From contig CAVQEK010000004.1 of the NCBI GenBank assembly GCA_963711495.1, forward strand, positions 2,046,001 to 2,110,000: DNA of 64,000 nucleotides, in the 5' to 3' direction. Every line of letters starts with the position of its first letter. The stretch's first letter is position 1. Source of the stretch: CAVQEK01 sp963711495 (GTDB taxonomy: Bacteria > Bacteroidota > Bacteroidia > Cytophagales > Cyclobacteriaceae). The notes beneath the pieces are model-generated. The model ran no database searches and was not told the DNA's origin. It worked only from the letters and a program-made list of their open reading frames with translations. This document shows positions 46,712 through 55,892 of this stretch, piece by piece. The position numbers were made by a program, and so were the translations under genes.

Positions 46712-47191
46712 CTAACGAGACGCCACCGGTCGATAAAAGATCAGTTTCCCTTTATTGACATCACTAAGATTAAGTTCGCTCAATCCTACTTTTCTTCCCG
46801 AAAAACTCGTGTTTTGATGGGCTATTTGGAAATGTCCCGGGCCCATGACCTTATAAACAATAGCGGTGTGATGGGGCATATTTTCAGTATACACGGCATT
46901 TGAGGTTTCATATTGTAAGGTCACATTTTCGAATTGGATGATATCTCCGGGGAAAACATCTTCCTTTAGGGGATTGATTGCTTTGCCAAACTTGTAAATA
47001 TTTTTTTCATCGGTGCGATCCAGATAGGCACCTGAATAATCCAGGGCAGCCGCGGCCAGGTCCCAGCATTCCCCACGATCTACCTGTCTTCCGATCACTT
47101 TATCAATGTATTCCACCATCTTCTTATTCAATTTTGGAATACCGGAATTAATCGCGAACAACAATAAAAGCATTCCGGCCAGGGTTTTCAT
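46712..47191 (-). CDS. Secreted cysteine-hydrolase-like protein (NlpC/CHAP-type fold)
   Basis: 159 residues with a signal peptide (KTLAGMLLLLFAINSG). GECWDLAAAALDYSG has the likely nucleophile Cys, followed by FPGDIIQFENVTL and PHHTAIVYKV with the conserved His, then QIAHQNTSF. This Cys/His arrangement fits papain-fold peptidase or amidase proteins, such as cell-wall hydrolases; the actual substrate is unknown. Confidence 0.65.
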   Translation of the reverse strand: MKTLAGMLLLLFAINSGIPKLNKKMVEYIDKVIGRQVDRGECWDLAAAALDYSGAYLDRTDEKNIYKFGKAINPLKEDVFPGDIIQFENVTLQYETSNAVYTENMPHHTAIVYKVMGPGHFQIAHQNTSFSGRKVGLSELNLSDVNKGKLIFYRPVASR

Positions 47192-47272
47192 AGACTCAAA
47201 GTTTTAAATGTAAACTTATCGAGAATTAAATTGTCAAAACATTAAAATATTAACCAAACCTCACGCATAAAA

Positions 47273-47301
47273 TTGTACAACAGAAATTTTATGTATATTT
47301 T
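47273..47301 (+). promoter_or_regulatory. Candidate promoter of the GH113-like gene
   Basis: TTG at 47273-47275, an 18-base spacer and TATATTTT at 47294-47301 (one mismatch from TAnnTTTG), about 31 bases before the start codon at 47333. Confidence 0.4.
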
Positions 47302-47332
47302 TCGGAAGTGTGTGGTTGGTTCAATTTAAAGC

Positions 47333-48388
47333 GTGAAGCCTTTCAGCGTTATCATATTTTCTTTATTGGGTTTTGTTGCCGTCTTTTTTGCAGATGTCCT
47401 GCTCAAAAAAGAGACGGTGACTTCGTACACCCCCATTGATCAGCCATTCATCAACGGAGTAAGTTTTGTGGCCCCGTCTCAGCCGGTTACTTCGAGCTCG
47501 TTCGACAGTCTGCTTAATGTTCATGCCGGTTGGATCGCAGTGATGCCTTTCGCCTTTAGTCCGGGAAATGTACCGGACATTGTTAAAGGCACAAAGCATC
47601 AATGGTGGGGTGAGCAAAGAATCGGGTTGATAAGAACCATTCAATTGGCCCATTCCAAGGGGTTTAAAGTGATGATGAAGCCTCACCTTTGGGTGAGAGG
47701 CCAGGGATGGGCCGGGGATTTCAGGCTTAATTCAGAATCTGATTGGCAACGATGGGAACAATCTTATCTTGACTATATTGTTCCGTTGGCCAGATTGTCT
47801 GATTCCCTGCATGTAGAATTATTTTGTGTTGGACTCGAACTCAAGAATGTGGTGAAACTAAGACCGGATTGTTGGGATATTTTCATTAACGCTGTGCGAG
47901 ACGTATACCGTGGTGCGCTCACCTATGCGGCTAACTGGGATAATTACGAAAATTTTCCGAATTGGGATCAACTCGACTATATTGGTATAAACGCTTATTT
48001 CCCCTTAAGTTCCGCAAAAAACCCTTCTGGTGCAGAGATCATGGAAGGTTGGAAAATTTATCATCAAAAGATTAAAAACATTTATGAAAAGTATAAAAAA
48101 CCAGTAATTTTTACTGAATATGGTTATCGTAGCGCCAATGGCGCTGTTATGAAACCATGGGAGAATCCAGATTTAAATAATACCGATCATACACCAAATT
48201 ATGAATTACAACAAAATGCCTATGAAGCTTTATTTGAGACTTTTTGGACGGAACCCTGGTTCAGGGGTGGCTTTTTATGGAAATGGTATGATAACCAACA
48301 CCTTCCATTATTACAGGAAAACATCGATTATACTCCACAACAGAAACCAGCAGAAAAAGTAGTCCGGCATTGGTATTCCCTTCGTTAA
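47333..48388 (+). CDS. GH113-like TIM-barrel glycosidase (possible beta-mannanase)
   Basis: 351 residues, GTG start. An N-terminal hydrophobic segment (VIIFSLLGFVAVFFADVLL) may be a signal or anchor. Barrel motifs: GVSFVAP, MPFAFSP, MKPHLWVRGQGWAGDF, the acid/base in CVGLELKN (Glu169) and the nucleophile in VIFTEYGYRSA (Glu262), and WFRGGFLWKWYDNQ. This pattern fits GH113 and the related GTA TIM-barrel proteins; mannan activity is plausible but not certain. Confidence 0.8.
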   Translation: MKPFSVIIFSLLGFVAVFFADVLLKKETVTSYTPIDQPFINGVSFVAPSQPVTSSSFDSLLNVHAGWIAVMPFAFSPGNVPDIVKGTKHQWWGEQRIGLIRTIQLAHSKGFKVMMKPHLWVRGQGWAGDFRLNSESDWQRWEQSYLDYIVPLARLSDSLHVELFCVGLELKNVVKLRPDCWDIFINAVRDVYRGALTYAANWDNYENFPNWDQLDYIGINAYFPLSSAKNPSGAEIMEGWKIYHQKIKNIYEKYKKPVIFTEYGYRSANGAVMKPWENPDLNNTDHTPNYELQQNAYEALFETFWTEPWFRGGFLWKWYDNQHLPLLQENIDYTPQQKPAEKVVRHWYSLR

Positions 48389-48481
48389 ATCAGCTGATTT
48401 TCATAATAGCTGCTAAATATCCATGCGGGGTATCTTATTTGTCGATCGTTTTTTCTTAATTGGGATAATTTTACATTTTTC

Positions 48482-50260
48482 ATGGAAAACACTTCACTGC
48501 TCACAAAATTAAAGGCTTGGAGAAAGCGGAACATCAGTGATTATCACTTCATTATTTTTTTAAGTTTCATTGCTGGTATCGCGGCAGGTTTAGGTGCTGT
48601 TGTCATCAAACACCTGGTGCGTTTTATTGAAGATGCTTTAACCAGTGGTTTCACAAAAGAATATCAAAACTATTTATATTTTTTGTACCCGGCTTTAGGG
48701 GTATTTATCACAGTCATTTTTATTCGATATATTTTGAGAAAGCCTGTTGGTGATGGTGTACCTAATATTTTGTATGCCATCTCCAGGAATAATGGCATTA
48801 TCAAGGCCTATCAGATGTTTGCCTCGATCATCACAAGCTCGCTCACGGTAGGGTTTGGCGGTTCGGTAGGGCTTGAAGGCCCCAGCGTACTTACCGGCGG
48901 GGCCATTGGCTCCAATATCGGGCGTCTGCTTGATTTTGATTACCGTAAGATGACCTTGTTGGTAGCGTGTGCCGCTGCCGGCGCCGTATCGGCCATTTTC
49001 AAAGCACCGATTGCTGGGATTGTTTTTGCTTTGGAGGTATTGATGATCGACTTAACCATGTCATCGCTGATTCCCCTGCTCGTGGCTTCTGTAACCGGAG
49101 CCATTATTTCTTATATTTTCATGGGTCAGACATTCATATATGCTGTTACTGTCGAAAAATCCATTCAGTTGAATATCTTGCCTTGGTTTGCAATACTCGG
49201 ATTGTTATCCGGATTTGTTTCGCTGCATTTTACCAGGGTCTACTTTTATGTGTGGTCAATTTTTCGAAAAATCAAAAGCTGGGTTCTCAAGATCTTGATA
49301 GGCGGGGCTATTTTGGGCATTTTGATCTTTTTGTTGCCATCACTTTACGGAGAAGGTTACGATGCTATCACTTCTTGTCTGCATGGTGATTATTCTTATT
49401 TATTCAACCATAGTATTTTCTATGGCTATCGCAACAATACCATTGCTGTCATTCTTATGTTTATGGCCATTGTTTTTTTTAAATGTGTGGCTACATCGAC
49501 AACATTTGGAGCGGGAGGTATAGGAGGTATCATCGCGCCAACACTGTTTATCGGTGCCAATTCAGGATTGTTTTTTGCGGAAGTTTTAATTCTTTTCGGG
49601 GTAAAAGAAATTGTTCCGGCCAATTTTGCTTTGGTGGGTATGGGTGGGCTTATTGCCGGGGTCTTACATGCACCACTAACCGGTATTTTTCTTATTGCTG
49701 AGCTTACTGGCGGTTATCAGTTATTTTTTCCACTGATGATTACTGCAACCATTGCCTACTCCACCATCAATTATTTTGAGAAAAACTCAGTATATACCAA
49801 GCAGTTGGCCCATCGCGGCGAATTATTCACACATGATAAAGATAAAATGGTGATTGCACTGATGAACATTCGCGACCTGCTTGAGACAAATTTTAAAACC
49901 ATTGAGATCAATTCCAATCTGGGCCAATTAGTGGAGGCCATCACCGAATCTAAAAGAAATGTTTTTCCGGTTGTAGATGGCCAAGGTATTTTCCAGGGAA
50001 CGGTCCATCTCAATGATATTCGCGATGTGCTCTTCAAACCGGAATTATATGAAAAAATAAAAGTGTCGGATTTGATGCAATGGCCTATGGCTACGGCCCG
50101 GCTTACCGATACCATGGAAGAAATTGTTGAAAAATTCCAGAAAACACATCACTTCAATATTGTGGTGCTGGATGAAGGCGGAAAATATATCGGTTTCGTT
50201 TCCCGTGCCAATGTATTCTCGAGGTACCGCAATATCATTAAGGAATTTTCCGAAGATTAG
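48482..50260 (+). CDS. ClC-type chloride channel/antiporter with CBS domains
   Basis: 592 residues: about 11 membrane helices with GSVGLEGPSVLTGGAIGS (the conserved GxEGP chloride site), GAVSAIFKAPIAG and GAGGIGGIIAPTLFIGA, then two CBS domains from residue 450 on (EAITESKRNVFPVVDG and FNIVVLDEGGKYIG). The CBS pair probably binds adenine nucleotide and regulates opening. The glutamate usually acting as proton gate is retained within the GLEGP motif, which suits a Cl-/H+ antiporter or channel; the mode is not settled. Confidence 0.94.
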   Translation: MENTSLLTKLKAWRKRNISDYHFIIFLSFIAGIAAGLGAVVIKHLVRFIEDALTSGFTKEYQNYLYFLYPALGVFITVIFIRYILRKPVGDGVPNILYAISRNNGIIKAYQMFASIITSSLTVGFGGSVGLEGPSVLTGGAIGSNIGRLLDFDYRKMTLLVACAAAGAVSAIFKAPIAGIVFALEVLMIDLTMSSLIPLLVASVTGAIISYIFMGQTFIYAVTVEKSIQLNILPWFAILGLLSGFVSLHFTRVYFYVWSIFRKIKSWVLKILIGGAILGILIFLLPSLYGEGYDAITSCLHGDYSYLFNHSIFYGYRNNTIAVILMFMAIVFFKCVATSTTFGAGGIGGIIAPTLFIGANSGLFFAEVLILFGVKEIVPANFALVGMGGLIAGVLHAPLTGIFLIAELTGGYQLFFPLMITATIAYSTINYFEKNSVYTKQLAHRGELFTHDKDKMVIALMNIRDLLETNFKTIEINSNLGQLVEAITESKRNVFPVVDGQGIFQGTVHLNDIRDVLFKPELYEKIKVSDLMQWPMATARLTDTMEEIVEKFQKTHHFNIVVLDEGGKYIGFVSRANVFSRYRNIIKEFSED

Positions 50261-50316
50261 CCGTTGATTGTACCGGATGAAAATTGACTTTTCACCAGAT
50301 GCACACCGCCTGGTTT

Positions 50317-51048
50317 TTACAAATTTATTTGACGATAAAGACGGTCAGCCTGTTCTAACTTTTCAGGGGTACCAATATCGATCCAATGCGATTCATCATC
50401 AACAAAACCAAGGATTTTGTGATTTTTGGCCAGTCGAAGATATACATCAATAATTGAAAAAACACCCGATTCTTCCATATGATTAAATATAGCAGGATCG
50501 ATAACGTGGATACATGAAAAAGCAATTTGCTCGAGTGGATCTGACGTACGTCGCGCAATGATCTGGGCATCTGTTTTGACATTCTTCCAACCGCAAAGTT
50601 GCCTTTTATGGTCGAATAGGAAAAAACGACTGCCTCGCCGATGGCGAACCAGAATGGTGCTCAATGGGTTATTTTCACAATGAAAACGATAAAGCGCACC
50701 AAGATCGATATCGGTGAGTACATCTACATTGTGAACTACAAATGGTCTTCCATCCGCAAAGAAATGACGCGCTTTTTTTAATCCGCCCCCGGTATCCAGC
50801 AAAAGATCCTTTTCATCTGAGATGGAAATGTTCATTTCAAAATTTTGATTTTCTTCCAGAAAGGATAAAATCTGATCTGCAAAGTGGTGAACATTGATGA
50901 TCACGTCGTTAAAGCCATATTTTTTCAGACGAAGGAGAACAATTTCCAGCATTGGTTTGCCGGCCACTTCTACCAATGCTTTGGGCTTCGAGTCAGTCAG
51001 CGGTCGCAGACGTGTACCTAATCCGGCCGCAAAGATCATCGCCCTCAT
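50317..51048 (-). CDS. MurU-like sugar-1-phosphate nucleotidyltransferase
   Basis: 243 residues. Begins MIFAAGLGTRLRPLTDSKPKALVEVAGKP, the classic nucleotidyltransferase signature, with HNVDVLTDIDL for the metal site. Size and motifs match the MurNAc-1-phosphate uridylyltransferase (MurU) group. Its start overlaps the stop of the kinase/RapZ gene by 4 bases. In other bacteria MurU works with the kinase AmgK in peptidoglycan sugar recycling, which fits this pair. Confidence 0.88.
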   Translation of the reverse strand: MRAMIFAAGLGTRLRPLTDSKPKALVEVAGKPMLEIVLLRLKKYGFNDVIINVHHFADQILSFLEENQNFEMNISISDEKDLLLDTGGGLKKARHFFADGRPFVVHNVDVLTDIDLGALYRFHCENNPLSTILVRHRRGSRFFLFDHKRQLCGWKNVKTDAQIIARRTSDPLEQIAFSCIHVIDPAIFNHMEESGVFSIIDVYLRLAKNHKILGFVDDESHWIDIGTPEKLEQADRLYRQINL

Positions 51049-52502
51049 GATAGATGCATTTTAGCCAGTTCCCGATGCTTCAACAATACTTTTACCTGAT
51101 CGGGATATTTTTCATTCAAATGTTCTGCCAGCCGTTCGGCGCAATATACCGATCGGTGCTGGCCACCCGTACAACCAAAAGAGACCTGCAGGTTTTTAAA
51201 TTCACGATTGAGGTATTTCTCAACGGCTTGTTCTGTTAGTTGAAAAACATAATGTAAAAAGTTGTCTGCTTCTCCTCCTTTTTTTAGAAAATCTTCAACA
51301 TCGCGATCTTTGCCGGTGAGATTTTTAAATTGTTCGTATCGCCCGGGATTATGCAGGCAACGGCAATCGAAAATGAATCCCCCACCGTCTCCCGTTTCGT
51401 TGTCAGGTAATCCAACGCGATAAGAAAAACTGCTGACCGTAACGTTCAGTGGTACCAATACATTGAATTCCCTGGTGTATTTCTTTAAATCATCCGATAC
51501 GATCAGATGATTTAATACAACCATCAAATGAGGCAGTTTCACTGGAAGATTCAGTTTGGGCAACAATGCTGTAAGTTGTTTCAGTGCGTATGGAATGCTT
51601 TTCAAAAACTGAGTCTTCCGCTCATAAAAGCCCCTGAAACCATAGGCACCCATGGCCTGCATCAAGCGGATAAGTACAAAACCCTGGTAATATTCAATAA
51701 ATTGCGGGCGGTTATAATGAATATGATCACCGAGTGCTTTCAGGTAATGATCAAGCAGGATTTCTTTTATGTCTTCCGGGATGTTGGCCTTTGAATCATA
51801 AAGCAACGAGGCAACGTCATATTGCAATGCTCCACGTCGGCCACCCTGATAATCAATGAAATATGGTTTCTCATTGAAGATCATCACATTCCGTGACTGA
51901 AAATCCCGATAAAGAAAAAAATGATCATCAGCGGTAAGGAGAAAGTTGGTGAAATTGATAAAATCATTTTCCAATAACTGTTCATCAAAGGGGATCCTGG
52001 CCAGCTTCAGGAAATAATATTTGAAATAGTTGAGGTCCCACATCATCGACTGCCGGTCGAAAGCCGCTCTGGGATAACATACCTTGTAATCCAAATCTTT
52101 CGAAGCTTCAATTTGAAAAAAAGGCAGGGCATCCAGGACCTTCTTATATTGGTCGAGCGCTGACCCTGGAAATAAACCAGTTTTTTGCCTTCTTTCGGTG
52201 AGATAATCAAACAGGGTTTGATCACCCAGATCAGAAAGCAGGTAAATCCTTTGATCAGATCCTTCAGCCAGTACTTCCGGCACATTCAAGCCTGATTTAG
52301 AAAAGTGTTTGCTCAAGGAAAGAAATGCTCTGTTTTCCTTCAGGTCATAATTATATGTTCCAATCGCCATTTTATTTGACCCTTTCATTCGGATATATTC
52401 CCGATAAGAACCCGACTGGGGCAGAGGATCAATGTTTTCAGCTTCTTCTCCTGACCATTCAAAAAATAATCTTTTCAGCGCTTCAATGAAGTGAATTTCC
52501 AC
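51045..52502 (-). CDS. AmgK-like sugar kinase fused to RapZ C-terminal domain
   Basis: 485 residues in two parts. Residues 1-330 are an aminoglycoside-phosphotransferase-type kinase with YREYIRMKG, IYLLSDLGDQTLFDYL, YRDFQSRNVMI (catalytic loop) and IDYQGGRRGALQYDVASLLYDS. Residues about 350-485 match the RapZ C-terminal domain: VSSFSYRVG, FIFDCRCLHNPGR and VSFGCTGGQHRSVYCAERLAEHL, the putative GlcN6P/RNA-binding module. The Walker-type N-terminal ATPase half of RapZ is absent. With the coupled MurU-like gene this suggests a cell-wall amino-sugar recycling enzyme controlled by or sensing amino-sugar phosphate. Confidence 0.88.
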   Translation of the reverse strand: MEIHFIEALKRLFFEWSGEEAENIDPLPQSGSYREYIRMKGSNKMAIGTYNYDLKENRAFLSLSKHFSKSGLNVPEVLAEGSDQRIYLLSDLGDQTLFDYLTERRQKTGLFPGSALDQYKKVLDALPFFQIEASKDLDYKVCYPRAAFDRQSMMWDLNYFKYYFLKLARIPFDEQLLENDFINFTNFLLTADDHFFLYRDFQSRNVMIFNEKPYFIDYQGGRRGALQYDVASLLYDSKANIPEDIKEILLDHYLKALGDHIHYNRPQFIEYYQGFVLIRLMQAMGAYGFRGFYERKTQFLKSIPYALKQLTALLPKLNLPVKLPHLMVVLNHLIVSDDLKKYTREFNVLVPLNVTVSSFSYRVGLPDNETGDGGGFIFDCRCLHNPGRYEQFKNLTGKDRDVEDFLKKGGEADNFLHYVFQLTEQAVEKYLNREFKNLQVSFGCTGGQHRSVYCAERLAEHLNEKYPDQVKVLLKHRELAKMHLS

Positions 52503-52714
52503 GGCAATTGATTTTAGGCCGGCAAGTTAAAGCCTTATGCACAATTTTGAAATGTACTGAAGATGAATATTTGGCTTGAATGGTAATGCACAGAATTTAT
52601 GTTCATGATTAGAATGCCGATTTCTACATATTTAAGGATAAATTAAAAATATTAGCCATAAATCCTGATTGATTTCTATCCCAACAAGGTGGTGTAACAT
52701 TGAGCAATAATTAT

Positions 52715-52722
52715 TAATTTTG
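52715..52722 (+). promoter_or_regulatory. -7 box TAATTTTG ahead of the hairpin
   Basis: Exact match to TAnnTTTG. The nearest upstream TTG (52700-52702) is only 12 bases away, so the -33 element is weak. Transcription would begin about at 52727, almost exactly at the base of the hairpin. Confidence 0.45.
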
Positions 52723-52729
52723 GCACTGC

Positions 52730-52806
52730 CGGGAAAACATCAACAACAGACTTCAAGGCTATTTTTTACCTTCAGTCATACAGTTGTTGATGTGGGTTTT
52801 TCCGTT
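52730..52806 (+). ncRNA. Candidate structured RNA/leader hairpin
   Basis: Outer arms ACATCAACAAC (52737-52747) and GTTGTTGATGT (52783-52793) pair perfectly; inside, GACT/AGTC and AAGG/CCTT extend the stem with small bulges around a T-rich loop, and GGGAAAA/TTTTTCC can add a partial outer stem. No ORF lies in it. It could be the 5' leader of the cyclase mRNA (53-130 bases before the TTG start), an attenuator or a small RNA. It was found by pairing only; there is no family match. Confidence 0.4.
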
Positions 52807-52860
52807 TATGTTGTTTGTAACCAGAGGAAATAGTTCGATCATTTTTTAATCGACATTAAT

Positions 52861-53961
52861 TTGAAAAAGATCTTCCTTAAAGATTGGTTATTCTATGTCA
52901 TCGCCTGGATCGTGATCACCGTGTTCTATTCATTTTTCTTTCTGAACAACATGCGGGTAATGGTGAAGTTTCTGGGTATTGAACAATATTTTATTTCGAA
53001 TGATTTGAGCCGATATTTTATTTCAAATTATCAGTATGTAGAATCGATATTGTTCGGGTTGTTCTTTGGTACCGCCACATTTTTTGTCAACATTCTGGTT
53101 GAACATACCAATATTCACAAACTCACTTATGGTAAGATTATCCTGGTTAAAACCATTTTATACTTTATTGCCATCATCATCGTTTTCCTGCTCATCGCAT
53201 TATTATTGGAGCTCTTAGATATCATCCCATCCAACGTTACTCAAATATTTGATCCCGACAGCGTCCCATTGATCTTCTGGTTTTCCGCAGCCATATTTTT
53301 TATTCTGTCAACCATGCAAATCAATTTTTTAGTCTTAATGAATAAAAAATTCGGTCCAGGAAATTTGCTGAAAATTTTCATGGGGAAGTATCACCAACCG
53401 GTGGTTGAAAATCGATTATTCCTCTTCCTCGATCTCAAAGATTCAACGGCCATTGCTGAAAAGCTCGGTCACATTAAATATAGTCAACTGCTGCAGGATT
53501 GTTTTTTGGAATTGAACAGGTTGGTGATGAATGAAGACGCCGAAATTTATCAGTATGTGGGTGATGAGGCTGTATTGACCTGGAAATTCAATCGTGAAGA
53601 CGTGATCCTGAAACCGGTTCAGTTGTTTTTTGCCTATCAAAAGAAACTGGAGAAAAAAGCCGGTTTTTATGAAATGATGTTTGGTCTGGTCCCTGAATTC
53701 AAGGCGGGTTTGCATGGCGGATCCGTAACTGTGGCCGAAGTTGGGGATATTAAACGTGAAATTGCGTATCACGGCGATGTAGTGAATACAACGTCAAGAT
53801 TGCGCAGTGCCTGCAATGAATTCCATAAAAAATTTTTGGCTTCTGAATTAATTAATAAAAAACTGATTAGGGATCAGGGATTTAGCATAGATGAGATCGG
53901 GAAAATTCATCTTAAAGGGAAAAGCCGGGAAGTGAAAGTGTTCAGTATTGAATTATTGTGA
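52861..53961 (+). CDS. Membrane class III adenylate/guanylate cyclase
   Basis: 366 residues starting at TTG (no nearby ATG keeps the N-terminal helix). About four membrane segments (residues 10-165) precede the cyclase domain. All key residues are present: LFLDLKDST (Asp191), YVGDEAVL (Asp235) and HGDVVNTTSR with Asp306, Asn309 and Arg313. It should make cAMP or cGMP; an Asp at the substrate-determining site favours ATP. Contrast with the degenerate relative at 22060. Confidence 0.92.
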   Translation: MKKIFLKDWLFYVIAWIVITVFYSFFFLNNMRVMVKFLGIEQYFISNDLSRYFISNYQYVESILFGLFFGTATFFVNILVEHTNIHKLTYGKIILVKTILYFIAIIIVFLLIALLLELLDIIPSNVTQIFDPDSVPLIFWFSAAIFFILSTMQINFLVLMNKKFGPGNLLKIFMGKYHQPVVENRLFLFLDLKDSTAIAEKLGHIKYSQLLQDCFLELNRLVMNEDAEIYQYVGDEAVLTWKFNREDVILKPVQLFFAYQKKLEKKAGFYEMMFGLVPEFKAGLHGGSVTVAEVGDIKREIAYHGDVVNTTSRLRSACNEFHKKFLASELINKKLIRDQGFSIDEIGKIHLKGKSREVKVFSIELL

Positions 53962-54162
53962 TTGGCCATTTTTTGTTTTTATTACGTTTTTAAGCGTAAT
54001 TTGGAAGGGCACAAATTTTTTTAGACATTCTTACAATTGGCCAAAGTTTTGGAGTTTTAATGCAAACTACGTCTCCGGATTCAATTGAAAACCAAATAAC
54101 CTTAAAACAGCTCGAAATTTGTAAACGGCCTAATATTTGTCATGTTTCGTAAAAATCAAATA

Positions 54163-54774
54163 ATGAATGAAATGAAAACCAAATTAATTTTACTACCGGT
54201 ACTATTACTGTTTGTATTTTTTGTATCAAGGGCACAAACAACACATTATACCATTGGAAAAGATACCAAGATCACTGTATCCGGAACATCCACATTGCAT
54301 GACTGGACCAGCGATGTCACCAAATATGAAGGTAGCGCCGATCTGGATAATGATCTTGCCAATAATCCAAAGATAAAAAAGAGCAATAAAATAGAGTCAT
54401 TCAACATTAAAATACTGGCAGAAGGCATTATCAGCGGCCGTGGTGAAACCATGGATAGCAGAACATTCAAAGCGCTGAAATATGAAACACATCCCAATAT
54501 CATTTTTACATTGTCAGATAATGATATCAAAAATATTGATGGCGAAAAGTTCACCTTATTGGCCAAAGGTAACCTTGAAATTGCGGGACAGACCAGGGAA
54601 ATAGAAATGATGGTCAATGGCGAGCGGATCAGCCCGAATGAATTCAAATTCAATGGCTCCTATAAACTGAATATGAAGGATTACGGAATAGAGCCACCTA
54701 CCGCAATGTTCGGGCAGATCGTGTGTGGGGAAGAAGTGGAAATCAAGTTTGATTTAGAATTGGTTAAAGCATGA
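54163..54774 (+). CDS. YceI-family periplasmic lipid-binding-like protein
   Basis: Start is chosen at 54163 (Met-Asn-Glu-Met-Lys) because the -7-like sequence TAATATTTG at 54131-54139 would place the transcript start close to or inside the longer ORF beginning at 54142; Met at 54172 is also possible. Signal peptide KLILLPVLLLFVFFVSRAQ, then the lipocalin-like YceI barrel: GTSTLHDWTSDVTKYEG, MDSRTFKALKYETHPNIIF and GTYGL-type C-terminal strands. These proteins bind isoprenoid-like lipids. It overlaps the next gene by 4 bases. Confidence 0.92.
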   Translation: MNEMKTKLILLPVLLLFVFFVSRAQTTHYTIGKDTKITVSGTSTLHDWTSDVTKYEGSADLDNDLANNPKIKKSNKIESFNIKILAEGIISGRGETMDSRTFKALKYETHPNIIFTLSDNDIKNIDGEKFTLLAKGNLEIAGQTREIEMMVNGERISPNEFKFNGSYKLNMKDYGIEPPTAMFGQIVCGEEVEIKFDLELVKA

Positions 54775-55853
54775 AATTGGAGAATAGATATATGAAGGTT
54801 ATAAATTTTTTGATTTTCATTTTTTTTGGCTTTTCAATATTGGCTTGCAAGCCTTCACATGTAGCCGATAAAGGCAATACGTCATCAAACAAAAAACAGG
54901 ATCAATCGCTGGCTAATGCGGAAGTTAACACAGGACCAATCAAAGATTTCAATCGCTATACCGATAGCATTAGAAACACCAACGTAACATTTAATATGGT
55001 GCCTGTTCCTGGCGGGGAATTTCTGATGGGCAGCCCGGCGGATGAAGCCAATCGTGATGAGGATGAAGGGCCTCAGAAACAAGTGGTGATCGATCCTTTC
55101 TGGATGATGGAAACTGAAGCCACCTGGGATTTATTCGAATTATACATTGATATAGATAAAAGTAAATTGGTCAATTACGGTTCCGATCAAACCAAAGAAA
55201 TTGCCGATGCTATCACCCGACCGAGCACCCCGTATCTCGACCCGAGCTTTGGCATGGGAAAATATGGCTATCCGGCAATCAGTATGACCCAGTATTCTGC
55301 ATTAACTTTTTGTAAATGGCTGTCAAAAGTTACCGGTAAATTCTACAGGTTACCAACTGAAGCGGAATGGGAATATGCCTGCCGGGCAGGTACAACCACA
55401 GCATATTCTTTTGGCGATGATTCGGATCAACTGGGTGAATATGCCTGGTTTTGGGACAATAGCGGCGATCAATATCATAAAGTTGGTCAGAAAAAGCCAA
55501 ATCTCTGGGGACTCTATGACATGCACGGTAATGTTGATGAATGGACGATGGACCAATATCAGTCTGACTTTTATGCCACACTATCAAATGGCGCAGAAAA
55601 TCCCTGGCGAAAGCCAACTGCTCTCTACCCGAGAAGTGTCCGGGGAGGCAGTTGGGAGGATGACGCCAGGGAATTGAGAAGTGCCAATAGGATCGAATCA
55701 AAAAGAGAATGGCAAAAAAGAGATCCTCAGATCCCTAAAAGTTTCTGGTGGAATACGGATGCGCCATTTTTGGGTTTCAGGTTGGTAAGACCAGCCAAAC
55801 CCATGACAAAAGATGAAATTGACGCATATTTCGCATTTGTACTTGATGAATAA
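54771..55853 (+). CDS. SUMF1/FGE-like lipoprotein without the catalytic cysteine
   Basis: 360 residues with a lipoprotein signal ending in ILAC. The fold is that of formylglycine-generating enzyme: MVPVPGGEFLMGSPADE, FYRLPTEAEWEYACRAGT, HGNVDEWTMD and SVRGGSWEDDARELRSANR. The C-terminal cysteine pair used by true FGE is missing in the ARELRSANR region, so it is a structural relative that probably binds a ligand or carbohydrate outside the cell, not an enzyme that activates sulfatases. Coupled to the YceI gene by a 4-base overlap. Confidence 0.88.
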   Translation: MKLENRYMKVINFLIFIFFGFSILACKPSHVADKGNTSSNKKQDQSLANAEVNTGPIKDFNRYTDSIRNTNVTFNMVPVPGGEFLMGSPADEANRDEDEGPQKQVVIDPFWMMETEATWDLFELYIDIDKSKLVNYGSDQTKEIADAITRPSTPYLDPSFGMGKYGYPAISMTQYSALTFCKWLSKVTGKFYRLPTEAEWEYACRAGTTTAYSFGDDSDQLGEYAWFWDNSGDQYHKVGQKKPNLWGLYDMHGNVDEWTMDQYQSDFYATLSNGAENPWRKPTALYPRSVRGGSWEDDARELRSANRIESKREWQKRDPQIPKSFWWNTDAPFLGFRLVRPAKPMTKDEIDAYFAFVLDE

Positions 55854-55892
55854 GAATCGAATATATTTTTTTAAAACCTAAACAGTAATTCA

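Larger units (their letters stand above)
52503..52860. other. Intergenic region holding a promoter box and a long hairpin
   Basis: 358 bases between the divergent kinase/RapZ and cyclase genes. The first 200 bases show no recognisable element; the rest carries the promoter box and hairpin described separately. Confidence 0.5.
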
